64,000 nucleotides of DNA from NCBI GenBank assembly GCA_026120035.1, contig JALRME010000014.1, forward strand, positions 744,001-808,000, given 5' to 3'. The translations under genes were made by a program, and so were the position numbers. Below, in pieces: positions 46,448-58,143 of this stretch. Each line of letters starts with the position of its first letter. The stretch's first letter is position 1. Source of the DNA: Coleophoma eucalyptorum (Eukaryota; Ascomycota; Leotiomycetes; Helotiales; Dermateaceae). Under the pieces are notes generated by a model, which saw only the letters and a program-made list of their open reading frames with translations, was not told the DNA's origin and made no database searches.

Positions 46448-47130
46448 GGGTGTGTTGGGCGCAACCAGTACTACGAGGAACGATTAAGACGGAGACTGTG
46501 CTCCCTTGCTGGTAAATAAGAGCGCCTTCAATAAAATTCCATGTGCAGGAAGAGAGGATTCTTTCTTGGCCCGTCGTTGAACAGGAGAAAGATCTGAACT
46601 AATCTTAAACATTACGAGGATCATAGCTCTACAATTGTTGCCTGACTCGTAGCGAGTCACGGGCTGTAGCCGGATTCTAACACTAAATGAGCATGTGTTA
46701 AGTGCGCATGCAAATGCGAGTACAGATATATTGATTGTGACAATTACAACTACAACGGAGAAGTTACCAGCTACCATAGCCGGGATCACAATGCAGTCTG
46801 CGTAAAGAGGCTGTACAAGTCGGGCTTGCTTGGCGCCTAAAGTCACGGGATGTGCCCTTATCATGGCTGCGGCTGAGTCTGCAGATGATTTCACAAGAGT
46901 TGGAAGGGCTGCTCCGCCGCATTATGAGAGCCTATCATAAATACAGCCTTGTTCCAACAACTAAACGCGTGGTTTATTCTTTGTCTTTCCTCTTACTTTC
47001 TCTATTCCTATTCTAAACATCGGATCAGAATGCTTTTCGGCCATCTCTACGACTTCGCATATTTTCTTGGTCTTGTTTTCCTACTCTAACTGTACTCGAA
47101 AGTAAGATCACGCAAAAACATAAGCGCCAA
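46448..47130. promoter_or_regulatory. Divergent promoter between hypothetical protein and NLR gene
   Basis: 683 bases between two divergent starts. A minus frame of 136 codons (46484-46894) is present but looks fortuitous. Pyrimidine-rich stretches (TTTCCTCTTACTTTCTCTATTCC near 46985) precede the NLR start. Confidence 0.4.
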
Positions 47131-50100
47131 ATGGAAGATCCGCCGCATCCAAAGAGGATAAGGCTGAACAGCGACGCAAATCGTGGTAGCCATCGTGAAA
47201 ATGAAGAAGGTTCCTCTAGGGGACAAGATGATGGTGGCGGAGGTTGGCAAAGAACTCATCATAAGTGGTTAAGAACCGATCAAGACACAAAGAATTGTAC
47301 GGCCTTTTTCTCATCTCATATTGACGCAGGCTACAATTCAGAGAAACTTCGGTGTATCATACAATATGAACACATTAAGATACTTGCTAATGAAGCATTA
47401 TAGTACTCGATTACCTCTTTAACGCAGTCATACACAAGCTCCTTCAAATTAACGTCTTCTCGGGTAACACGGCGCCCAGCTTCTTTGTTGTATATGCACA
47501 CGACAACGTTGATGCCAACCCGGAACGGGAGGCAGGCTCCAGCCAAGTGCGGCAACTTATTCAATGGTTAAAATATATCCACTCGAAGATAATATCTGAT
47601 CAATCACCACTTTTTAGAGATTGGCCCAGAAGGAATGACGGATCCAGAGGTTGCCATGATATCCTAGCAAACCAGTTCTGCCTGCTCCCCGAGAGCAAGA
47701 AAACGGGCAAAGGCAGAGATAATATTGTTAGGAGTGTCGACAAAGTCATATTGGTATGCTCAGAGTTGCTTGAGGACTACTATAAAGAAAGCAAGCAAGG
47801 CAAAATGAAGGAATACACCGATAAACTCACCGCATATTATTCTCTCATACAAAAAGAATATATGAGTGGTAATGCCGAAACAGTCGACCAACTTCAGACA
47901 AAGATACGAGAAATTGCCAACGAATATGTTGATGAACCTGGTTTTCACCATGTCCTTACAGAACTAATGTTCATGGAAATCCGCTTCAAGTCAGATTTCA
48001 ACCAACAGATAATCCCAATTGTGCTAAGTGGAGGGGGTATGGAATCCCTTTCAATCCTGAAAAGCGAAGACAAGAAATTTCTTCTCTGGATGAAGCCTCC
48101 AGAGCCCGAGGAGTCAGATTCGATTTTCCATGAAACCCAAGCTTTACATCGTTTGTTTTTCAAACTTCTTTTACGACTTTTCGACCAGCGTTATGCAATA
48201 ATCGAGGAGTTCCGAACCTGCTATAACACTTGCGCCAAAACGCTGTTCCAATCCTTAGAAAGCCTCCCTTCAGAGAAGGAGTTTGAAGAGACCATAAAAA
48301 TACATTTTCTGAAAGCAATCGACAACATAATAAATCAAGGCGTTGCCAGTATACAAAGTTAGTGACAAATTCTTTTGTTAAAAGCGCTGAGCTAACTTTC
48401 TGCTAAAGCTATCTGCAGCGAAATGGACCGCCTGAGTATAAGCCGACAGGAGGAAGTTAATGGCTCTGAATTAAAAATTCATACTTCTTCCCACTTCCTA
48501 TATCCATCACATCGAGTTTTGCACTACGTCACCCGGACAGGACCCTTTGAGGCTATTCATGGAAAATTCCAGATGCCACCAGATAAGGCCGCGCCAACGA
48601 TTGTTGTTTTGCTTGGTATGGGTGGGTGCGGCAAATCCCAGCTTGCACTTGAATACTGTCGCCAAGGGCAGAACGAGGAATGGTTTTCTGCGATACTCTG
48701 GTTAGACGCTAGTTACCCCATGAGCATAGCAGAGTCTTTTGCCGATATTGCATATAAATTTTCCAAGCCGAATTTCGATATTTCTGACGAAAAGGGGAAC
48801 GTTCGATTTGTTCTTGGTACAATAGAGAAATGGAAATTCCGCTGGCTGCTTGTTTTTGACAATTTTGACGATCCAAGCTCGTTTGGGGATGTGAGCATCA
48901 AGCAGTATTTCCCTCGAGGTGGTTTTGGTTCTATCCTTTTTACAACTCGCCATGCGGCAGCAAAGAGTTTGGGTCAACATTTTGAAATAACAGCCATGTC
49001 GAAGGAAGAGGCGTTGCAGCTTTTGCTCAAAAGAAGCCAGGCCAAGGAGACCGATAAAACCAGACAAGAAGGAGCAAATATTGTTAAGAGGCTTGGATAT
49101 CATGCGCTTGCAATTGACCAAGCTGGTGCTTATATCCTAGCACGAGGACTGGACCTTGATCTATATATGAGGCACTTTTCTGCGCGTAAAGAGAGGGTGC
49201 TCAAGGAGGTTCCTCAGCTGTGGGATTATCAACGAAAACTAAACACGGATGCAGAAATCAAAACCAACTTAACTGTATTCACCACCTGGGAACTCTCGAT
49301 CGAATTGATTAGTGGAAATCTTACAACACGCAAGGACAAGATCCACCTCCTCACTCTTGCTGGATTTTTGGACAGCAAAGAAGTGTGTGATGATCTTTTC
49401 AAGTGCTACAGTTCTGAAAATATCAATTGCTTGGTCTCCTGTGTGAGAGACGGTATTTGGGATATGTATGAGGTTCAAGACATTCTAACAGAGCTCAAAA
49501 ACTTGTCACTTCTTCAAGACCTTCACATCTCGGAGAGTGACTCGAAATTTTCGCTGCATCCTCTTATCCAAGATTGGGTGAAATTACGAGTCGATATGGA
49601 TGCTCGTCGCCAATTCACAATAGAAGCAATTTCAGTACTCTCTGCCTTTCTTAAAAAGGAACGCATCAATATGCCTTTTGAGAAAAAGCAGGCATTGCTT
49701 TCTCACATAGAAATAGTACTTCAAAATGAGACTGAGTACGCAGTTTTCAAAAATAACCCTGAAGAAACAAAGCTGCTTAATGCTGCCTCAAACTTTGGAA
49801 CCTTCTGTCACAGTCAAGGTCGATATAACTTGTCTAGACAGACTTTTCAATATAGCTTGGATGGGAGAAAAATAGCCCTTGGTATAGAACACCCCGACAC
49901 GCTTACAAGCATGAACAACCTCGCAGGGCTCTTACATTCCCAAGGAAAGTACGAGGAGGCAGAGCCAATATACCGACAGACGCTACAGCTTAGGGAGAAG
50001 TTCCTTGGCATAGAGCACCCCGACACGCTTATAAGCATGAACAACCTCGCAGGGCTCTTACGTTCCCAAGGAAAGTACGACGAGGCAGAGCCAATATACC

Positions 50101-50834
50101 GACAGACGCTACAGCTTAGGGAGAAAGTCCTTGGTATAGAGCACCCTAACACGCTTACAAGCATGAACAACCTCGCATTACTCTTAAGTTCCCAAGGAAA
50201 GTACGACGAGGCAGAGCCAATATACCGACAGATACTACAGCTTAGAGAGAAAGTCCTTGGCATAGAGCACCCTAACACACTTGGAAGCATGAACAACCTC
50301 GCAGAGCTCTTACATTCCCAAGGAAAGTACGACGAGGCAGAGCCAATATACCGACAGACGCTACAGCTTTCAGAGAAAGTCCTTGGCATAGAGCACCCCG
50401 ACACGCTTAGAAGCATGAATAACCTCGCAGGGCTCTTACATTCCCAAGGAAAGTACGACGAGGCAGAGCCAATATACCGACAGACGCTACAGCTTTCAGA
50501 GAAAGTCCTTAGTATAGAGCACCCTAACACGCTTACAAGCATGAACAACCTCGCAGTGGTCTTACGTTCCCAAGGAAAGTACGACGAGGCAGAGCCAATA
50601 TACCGACAGACGCTACAGCTTAGGGAGAAAGTCCTTGGCATAGAGCACCCCGACACGCTTGGAAGCATGAACAACCTCGCAGTGGTCTTACGTTCCCAAG
50701 GAAAGTACGAGGAGGCAGAGCCAATATACCGACAGACGCTACAGCTTAGGGAGAAAATCCTTGGCATAGAGCACCCTAACACGCTTAGAAGCATGAACAA
50801 CCTCGTAGAGCTCTTAAGTTTCCAAGGAAAGTAG
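47131..50834 (+). CDS. Fungal NLR/STAND receptor: N-terminal domain, NB-ARC, TPR repeats
   Basis: Exons 47131-47353, 47404-48357 and 48409-50834 give 1200 residues. Residues 1-74 are charged with a basic KRIRL near the start. Residues about 75-390 form an uncharacterised domain ([45 protein letters not shown]). The NB-ARC ATPase has P-loop [14 protein letters not shown] (about 462-475), Walker [15 protein letters not shown]-like [13 protein letters not shown] and [13 protein letters not shown]; a winged-helix-like [11 protein letters not shown] follows. From about residue 883 to the end are kinesin-light-chain-type TPRs in 42-residue units. Such proteins sense non-self or pathogen signals and trigger incompatibility or cell death; the N-terminal domain would be the effector. 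The array stops where TAC has become TAG. It is divergent from the 548-residue protein. Confidence 0.92.
49878..50834 (+). repeat. 126-bp tandem repeats encoding 42-residue TPRs
   Basis: Units start at 49878, 50004, 50130, 50256, 50382, 50508, 50634 and 50760 (last partial, 75 bases). The unit runs LGIEHP(D/N)TLxSMNNL through SQGKY(D/E)[10 protein letters not shown] to QL(R/S)EK. Copies are almost identical at the DNA level, with changes concentrated at unit positions 7, 10, 17, 18, 20 and 39. This indicates recent amplification or concerted evolution. Confidence 0.95.
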
Positions 50835-51786
50835 GACGAGGCAGAGTCGTTTAGTTACCCCTCACTACAATAAAGGAGAAACTATATAAAAGACAATAAG
50901 CATAACGACTGTTGTTAAGAGCTACCGAAAGTAGGTAGAGAGTTGTTATATAACTGTTGCTTAACAGTAGCTTGGAGAACTAGAGAGTGTTTGTATGTAG
51001 ATATCTTAATAGATATGAATTTTTGTATGTTTTTAAACTATATGTATTAATTAGTGTATGATTTGCAAAATTTATAGCCTTGATCAAGAGTTTTAGAGGT
51101 TTTTATTACAAATTAATCTATTTGTTAGTCTACCACTTATTTCAACTGTATGGTGAACAGGTCAAAAATGAGATAAAATATAGATGATTCTTCTAAGTAA
51201 GCGAGTGTGATGGAGATCTTATCAATAACTTTGTTCTGTTTGTAGTAAACGGAACAGGTACCGATTCAACCTCCGTTCGTAGTAATACGGGTACAAGCAG
51301 GTGGTGTTTGTAACAAGGTACAAACACAGATACAAGCAGGTGTATAAACGAGTGTACAAACGAGCGCACAATAACGATATTCCAGCACTATTAAATATTA
51401 TTATACTATTAGCTAGTTCTGAAACGAGTAAGAGATAGTAACCTAGCAGTTTCTAGAAATTTACATTGATGACTACAAGCAAGGTAGAGAAACAAAAGAC
51501 TATTAGTAGGAGGCTGTTGTATGTTACTATACTCTCTAACACAAACAGCTGGGTGTTCCTTTCTATCTGCGGTTCTGTACTTATTATCTCGCTGCGAAAC
51601 TTCATTGTTAGTTGTTGATCACAGTCACCTTCAGAATCCGTGTATCAAGCATGTACATTAAATAAAATTTGAACTAAGCTAACGTATTGTATAAACAAGT
51701 ACGCTATGTTCACTAAGAACTCGTATTTCTGAGTTGTAGAACGCAAGAAACAGCCAAACATCGTTAAATGTTGCTAAGTTAAACCC
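50835..51786. other. AT-rich region downstream of NLR gene, with repeat remnant
   Basis: Directly after the TAG, GACGAGGCAGAG still matches the TPR unit and then the similarity ends. The rest is strongly AT-rich with no gene. It contains the second copy of the dispersed repeat (51340-51384) and short internal duplications such as ACAAGCAGGTG at 51292 and 51332. Confidence 0.5.
51340..51384 (-). repeat. Dispersed repeat, copy 2 (inverted relative to copy 1)
   Basis: GTGTATAAACGAGTGTAC (51340-51357) and AATAACGATATTCCA (51370-51384) are exact reverse complements of blocks at 12681-12698 and 12647-12661, with similar spacing (12 versus 19 bases). This fits two remnants of one element family. 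Confidence 0.6.
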
Positions 51787-52957
51787 TTAATAATACGTAG
51801 AATTCATGCTCTTGGCTAAGTGTTGTGCTCTCGTTATAGGCTTCTTGCTGTTTGGAGAGTTTGAAGGCGGTTGTGACATGGTCTCTTGCCCCTGTATGTC
51901 CGTACTCCAAGCTCTGGTCTGATCCTGATACGTCGGATGACCTTGAAAGCCATAACTTCCAGCCTTGGCAGCGTCATCAGCATCAGGCATAGAATAATCA
52001 TGCTGCGACAAGTTTTCTGCATCGTGGTCTAAGATATTAGCATTGCCACTTGATAGTCCTTGTACAGGCACGTTATGATGGTCGTTGGGAATATGTGAAT
52101 CGACAGGAAACTCGAATTCGAAGGCTGTGTGGGGTCTTCTCGGGGGTGAGAGTCGCTGGCTGCTCTCCATTAAACCGCCATGGAAAGACTGCTGCGGAAC
52201 AGCATCTGGAGCGCTTCCTGATGCTGTGGTCGCCTGAAAAGAGTCTACCCCAGTGGCTTGTCCACCTAGAATAGTGCTTCAGAACTCTGCTAAAGGTTTG
52301 TGTTGAATTCAGACAGCTTACCCTGCTCTTGGCTAGATGAAATTGCAACCTGCTGCCACCATTGCTCTATGTCTTGAGCAGTTTTCAATGGAAAGGCCTT
52401 CCACTCAGTCAAGCGCGTGAGCTTTGAGCGATTGTCCGATCTCGAAGTAAAAGACATGGGATTGGGTTTCTGAATGGTTAGAGGGTCAGGTGCTCTAAGG
52501 CTTCGGATTTCCCAGAGTGCATGAGATAACGCGACCTCGGTCTCAATCAAGCGCTGCTCGAGAGCATTTAAGTATCCTGTAGGAATGCCTCTGCAGCAGA
52601 TTAGCTTTGGCGCCAAGAAGGGAAAATGAACTTGTGTAACATCAACTTGCCTTTTGTTGAGCTCGGCATATTTGCAACTTGCCGCCGACGTACATTGACC
52701 GCACGTGGGACTGAGAAGAAGGTCAACTATGTCCGCATTCGGTCCTGCTTGCTATGAATGGAGCAACATACAGTTGACGATCACACTAATCCAGATGTTA
52801 ATAATTGCGGAGACACCAGACGCAGTGCTTCTCAAGGGGCTGGGCAGATGGGAGCGAAGGGAGGGAAGGGAAGGGAGCAACATGAAGTCATACGCACTTT
52901 GCATTTCTTCCTTTTACAAGGCTCACAGGAGCCTGCAGTACTGGGACTATCAGACAT
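51787..52957 (-). CDS. Zn2Cys6 transcription factor with 14-base microexon
   Basis: Five exons give 293 residues: 52957-52898, 52785-52772, 52710-52651, 52590-52322 and 52265-51787. The zinc cluster is split over three exons: MSDSPSTAGSCEPCKRKKCK, then CDRQL from a 14-base microexon, then PTCGQCTSAASCKYAELNKR. The cysteines are at 11, 14, 21, 28, 31 and 37 (C-X2-C-X6-C-X6-C-X2-C-X5-C). The third intron begins GCAAGT, a GC-AG intron; no GT donor keeps frame. Downstream GIPTGYLNALEQRLIETEVA is the linker and short coiled coil used for dimerisation. The remainder is polar and low in complexity, without the large fungal_trans domain, so this is a short regulator. It is divergent from the GAPDH paralogue. 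Confidence 0.85.
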
Positions 52958-53517
52958 GGCCACGCCTGGGATAAGCGAGACGCAGCACCAGATATGCACT
53001 ACACATAGATAGGTGGCCAAGAATCGTGAGAAGAAAGTTGAGAAGAACGATTGTCCGCCACTGATATGAGGCTGATCGGAACAACGAAACTGCGGCCCTG
53101 GTCCATTCAAGCGACCGAAACTGGAGTGAATAGCTCCGGCTTTTGTTTCTCCGAAAGCTAAGCCCGATTCGGCTGTATCAGTCAGTCCCAGCCTCCACGA
53201 CTTCTGGTACAGTTATGCATTCCATATGCCTAGCAAGGGCCTCAGCCTTGATTCGTAGCTATTATTACGGCAGAAGATATGGTACAATTATCCGTACACG
53301 GAGAGAAACGCCTTGCTAGGTTCTCGTGATTATACGGGATTGACGTTTAGAGGGAACCAGCATTGTATCGAGAGGGAGCCTTTGTATAAGCATAATGCAT
53401 ACTGCTGCGAAAGTAGTTGCTCCACGTAGTTGAAAAAAATAGTCTTGAGTTACTACATTATACAAACTTGTTGTCCATCAATTAGACTTGACTTTTTGAA
53501 GTGAGAGATTCGCAGCT
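52958..53517. promoter_or_regulatory. Divergent promoter between Zn2Cys6 gene and GAPDH paralogue
   Basis: 560 bases between two divergent starts. ACGGAGAGAAACGCC near 53298 is distantly similar to the GCCGGRGAAACGT element found in the downstream cluster, but it carries a two-base insertion, so I give it little weight. Confidence 0.35.
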
Positions 53518-54843
<1,326 letters not shown>

Positions 54844-55346
54844 ATTTTGTGACAATCTTATCTGCAGCGCATTAATTTTAGATGAAGCCTCATTTCATTG
54901 GCGGAGGTTATCAATTTAGAGTACAACAATGAATATATACACTGAAATCAGAACCTACCAAGCCTTGTGTTGATGGACACGATCTGTGCCAAATAATATC
55001 AGTAGGGCTTTGCATAGAACTACCTCGCTTGAGGAGGTGGAAAGAGATACCAGACAGAGATAAAGACAAAGACACTAGCTACTGACACAACAAGTGTCAA
55101 CTTCTGCATGTAGGGTTATTACGGGTGAATTCCGACTGACCTTCTCTCCCAAGCCTCTCTGTCCCTGGTTTCCCCGCATTTTCCCACTAGAATTCGACTA
55201 GTGAAGCGAGGATTCCTAAATTCCGAAAGCTGGAACCACCGTAACTTCCACTCAACAACATCGGAGATGGCTATTCATGCGTAGTGTCTCGCTGTGTCTG
55301 CAATCTGCTCTTGATCGTGGGTGCGAATAGGTCGTAGCTAGGATGC
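54844..55346. promoter_or_regulatory. Promoter region of the regulator at 55347
   Basis: About 500 bases. I searched all plus frames for an upstream zinc-cluster exon (C-X2-C-X6-C) and found none. No GCCGGRGAAACGT element is present. Confidence 0.4.
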
Positions 55347-57621
55347 ATGATGGATAACCTCACTCCCAAGACCGCTACATCTTCGACCCGAAGACGGCGG
55401 TGTTCCAGTTCCTCTGGCAGCCATGTCTCAGAAACCACCAAGGAGTTCGGGCAGATGCGCCAGCATCGTGATCCAAGATCCGGATCAGTATCGGCCAGCT
55501 TTGTCGGGAGCGGAAGCGGTATTCACTTCGTGCGCACAGTCCGGAGGGCATTCAACAGGAGCAATGCGACACGGTCTGTCAGCGCTGAGGCAAGTGAAGA
55601 CGAACTTGTTCCCGGAGAGGATGATCGACTGAATAATCCCACTGCACTTTGGACTGCCCATGAAGTCCAGAATCTGGAACCCGAGAGTTCGCAGCCATAC
55701 AACTTTGATGATCTGGTGAGATGGTCGAGGCCGTATTTTGATTTCTGGCACCCCTTGTTTCCGTTCCTGCATGCGCCAGCCGTTCTGGAGTCCATGGAAA
55801 ACCTTTCTAGCAATGGTCTTGCGGGTCTCGACCAATCCGAAATTATTATTATACGCGCTATCATGTCTATATCGCTAGGAGATCGACGTCAGCTGCCTCA
55901 ATCCGAGAACTTAAAGATACCATCTTTTCTGATATTTCAGAGTTCCAACGATGCTATTCTAGCCACGCAGTCGATGATCGTAATGCCATCAAACCTGGCG
56001 CGATTACAAGCCATAATCAGTATTCAGATCTTCCTTATCTCAATGCTCTGGCTTAACGCAGCGTCGAGGATAGGCGGTTTGGTCATTCGAATGGTTTATC
56101 ATTTGGGACTGCATCGGTGTCCCACGCGATTCAAGCAATTTTCTGCTGTTGAGATCGAGCTGCGCAGACGAATCTTTTGGTCTGTGTATTGCATGGAGAG
56201 GTATCTTGCTCAGGCTCTAGGAACACCATTGGATCTCAGAGATGATGATACAGACGTCTGTCATCACGACAAAGAGCTTCATGGCCCTATTAGGACGAGC
56301 GGAGCTACCAATCCACCAGGTGCGTTGTGGTAATGCCCTTTGTGAGGAAGTCCCTAACCTTTGACAGGAACGCATTTATTACTTCCGACATTCTTTGCCA
56401 AACATGGAAGGATAAAGGGTCTGATTTTAGAATTGAGAAACAAGTCAATCTCCTTTCGTCGCACGGAGCCAGATGAGGTTGCTTATATAGATGCCGAGAT
56501 TTCACGGTGGTGGAATGAAGCACAGGATCTTCTTGACCCTCTAACGTATGATCTCGCGTGGGAAAAGCCAGCAACCTCCGCAAATGTCTCCATTCCAACT
56601 TTGAAGCCATTACACAGCCTGTTGCTGCTAGTTCAGAAGCACGAGTCCGTGATTCTACTGAATCGACCTATTATATCATCTGGGAGTAACACAGCTGCAT
56701 TTTCGGTGGCTATGCAGAAATGTATTGGAGCCTCGAAAGCTATTATTAACAATATGTATGGTCATCTAGTACAGGAATCACAGAAGACAGGATCAAGCGA
56801 TGGTAGAGTCAGCAATCCGCTCATCTGGCCGGGTTTTGTAGGAATGGTGTGGCAAAGTGCCTTGATCTTACTCTATGCTGCATCGGGAGGATTTTATTCG
56901 GTTCAAGTTGCGCAGAGGTATGCCCTAGTATTTGTAGATATTTGTTTAACTATTTTCTAACCATGTTCTTAGAGATGGCAACAGAGCTGTTTCGATATTG
57001 GAAAATCTTACATTGAGAGGTAGTTTCTGGCCAGGATCTTGTGCTGCGGCTATAAAGGAGCTTCAGTCTTCGCTGAGCAAGAGATTGATTGCTGCGGCGA
57101 ATATTTCACAAGAGACGAGCATAGCTATACCGCAAAGTCGCGGTGGCGCAGAGGGTGTGAATGAAGCTCATGGTGGCCCTGCAGCAGACTACGCCCGCCG
57201 CAGAACCCGGAGGAGGACAGGATCTCGAGCCTCTCGACCACCATACCCACCAGTGCCAGGACGAGAGCGCGATAATAATTCGCTAGCCGTCAATAATAAT
57301 GCACCGGAACACAGCCACAGCCCAGCAGTATCTAACACTTCGTTCAGCCATGTCGAAACACCCCCACAAGGATACATGCCAGTAGATACCACCTGGCCAG
57401 GGTTTCCAGACCCGTATGGTAGTGCAACCATCGCAAATAATCATGTTTCCATCACGGGTCACAACATGGGGATGGGAATTGATAATAGCATCGACGGATC
57501 TCAAGACCAGGGAACTGAAATGTACGATATTTTTCAGCTCATGGATACTTCGTATCTTGTTGGAGACCACCAAATGCCTGTCCAGTCTGATCTTCTTTCA
57601 GAGGCCAGGTTTCTGCAATAG
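55347..57621 (+). CDS. Fungal_trans-domain regulator without visible zinc cluster
   Basis: Exons 55347-56319, 56368-56917 and 56973-57621 give 723 residues. After a basic Ser-rich N-terminus (TRRRRCSSSSGS) comes SFVGSGSGIHFVRTVRRAFN, a motif that in XlnR/galactose-type regulators follows the zinc cluster. The middle-homology domain (PF04082) is clear: WSRPYFDFWHPLFPFLHAPA, then AASRIGGLVIRMVYHLGLHR, ELRRRIFWSVYCMERYLAQA, LGTPLDLRDDD and HESVILLNRPI. The C-terminus is Pro/Asn-rich and acidic, ending MDTSYLVGDHQMPVQ. No cysteine pairs typical of Zn2Cys6 are present in this frame or upstream. Either the DNA-binding exon is lost or missed, or the protein acts as a partner of another factor. It is the natural candidate regulator of the genes downstream. 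Confidence 0.87.
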
Positions 57622-58143
57622 GTTCTGTATCAGCATTTTCAAGATATTGCTAAAGGCGATATGAGCCATGTTTAAATTAAAGTCTCCAAATCTATTAGAT
57701 ACACGCGCACAGTCGGATACGATTGACTTGTATGTAGCAAAATAGACTCTTGATTGCTGTATTACGCAGAGTTGCTGTGTGTTTCTCGATGAAGAGAGAA
57801 GTAGGTTACGTACAAAAGAAAGGAACAAAGATATGGGTGCAGGCACCGTGCGTGTGGCGTGCATGTGCCGTGTCAGTGCCGAGCCAGAGCCAGTGCCGTG
57901 CTAGAGACCTCAGGCCACAACAAATCATTCACAATCGGTATCATAGCGGTCAGTATACTATCTAGTTACAGTCACGGTACAGCGAGGCATTAGAATTAGG
58001 AAGCAATTTTTGAAAATCCAAATTCATATTCATTTATACAAGACGTTGCAGCATACTATATACCAAAACATTAAAAGCGCACATCAATTCAGCTGCACCG
58101 TCTTGTGGAGACCCCGATTCTCCTAATTCATCTGAGTCCCCCA
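57622..58143. other. Convergent intergenic region
   Basis: About 520 bases between the stops of the regulator (+) and the permease (-). A small imperfect duplication of CAGTGCCG occurs at 57876 and 57891. No gene. Confidence 0.4.

Noticed and set aside
46484..46894. 136-codon minus frame in the NLR divergent promoter
   Set aside because: No family motif, odd composition and position in a promoter; probably chance.
49847..50800. 317-codon minus-strand frame opposite the NLR repeats
   Set aside because: It is the antisense of the 126-base repeats and simply repeats with them; the plus-strand TPR frame has clear family motifs.
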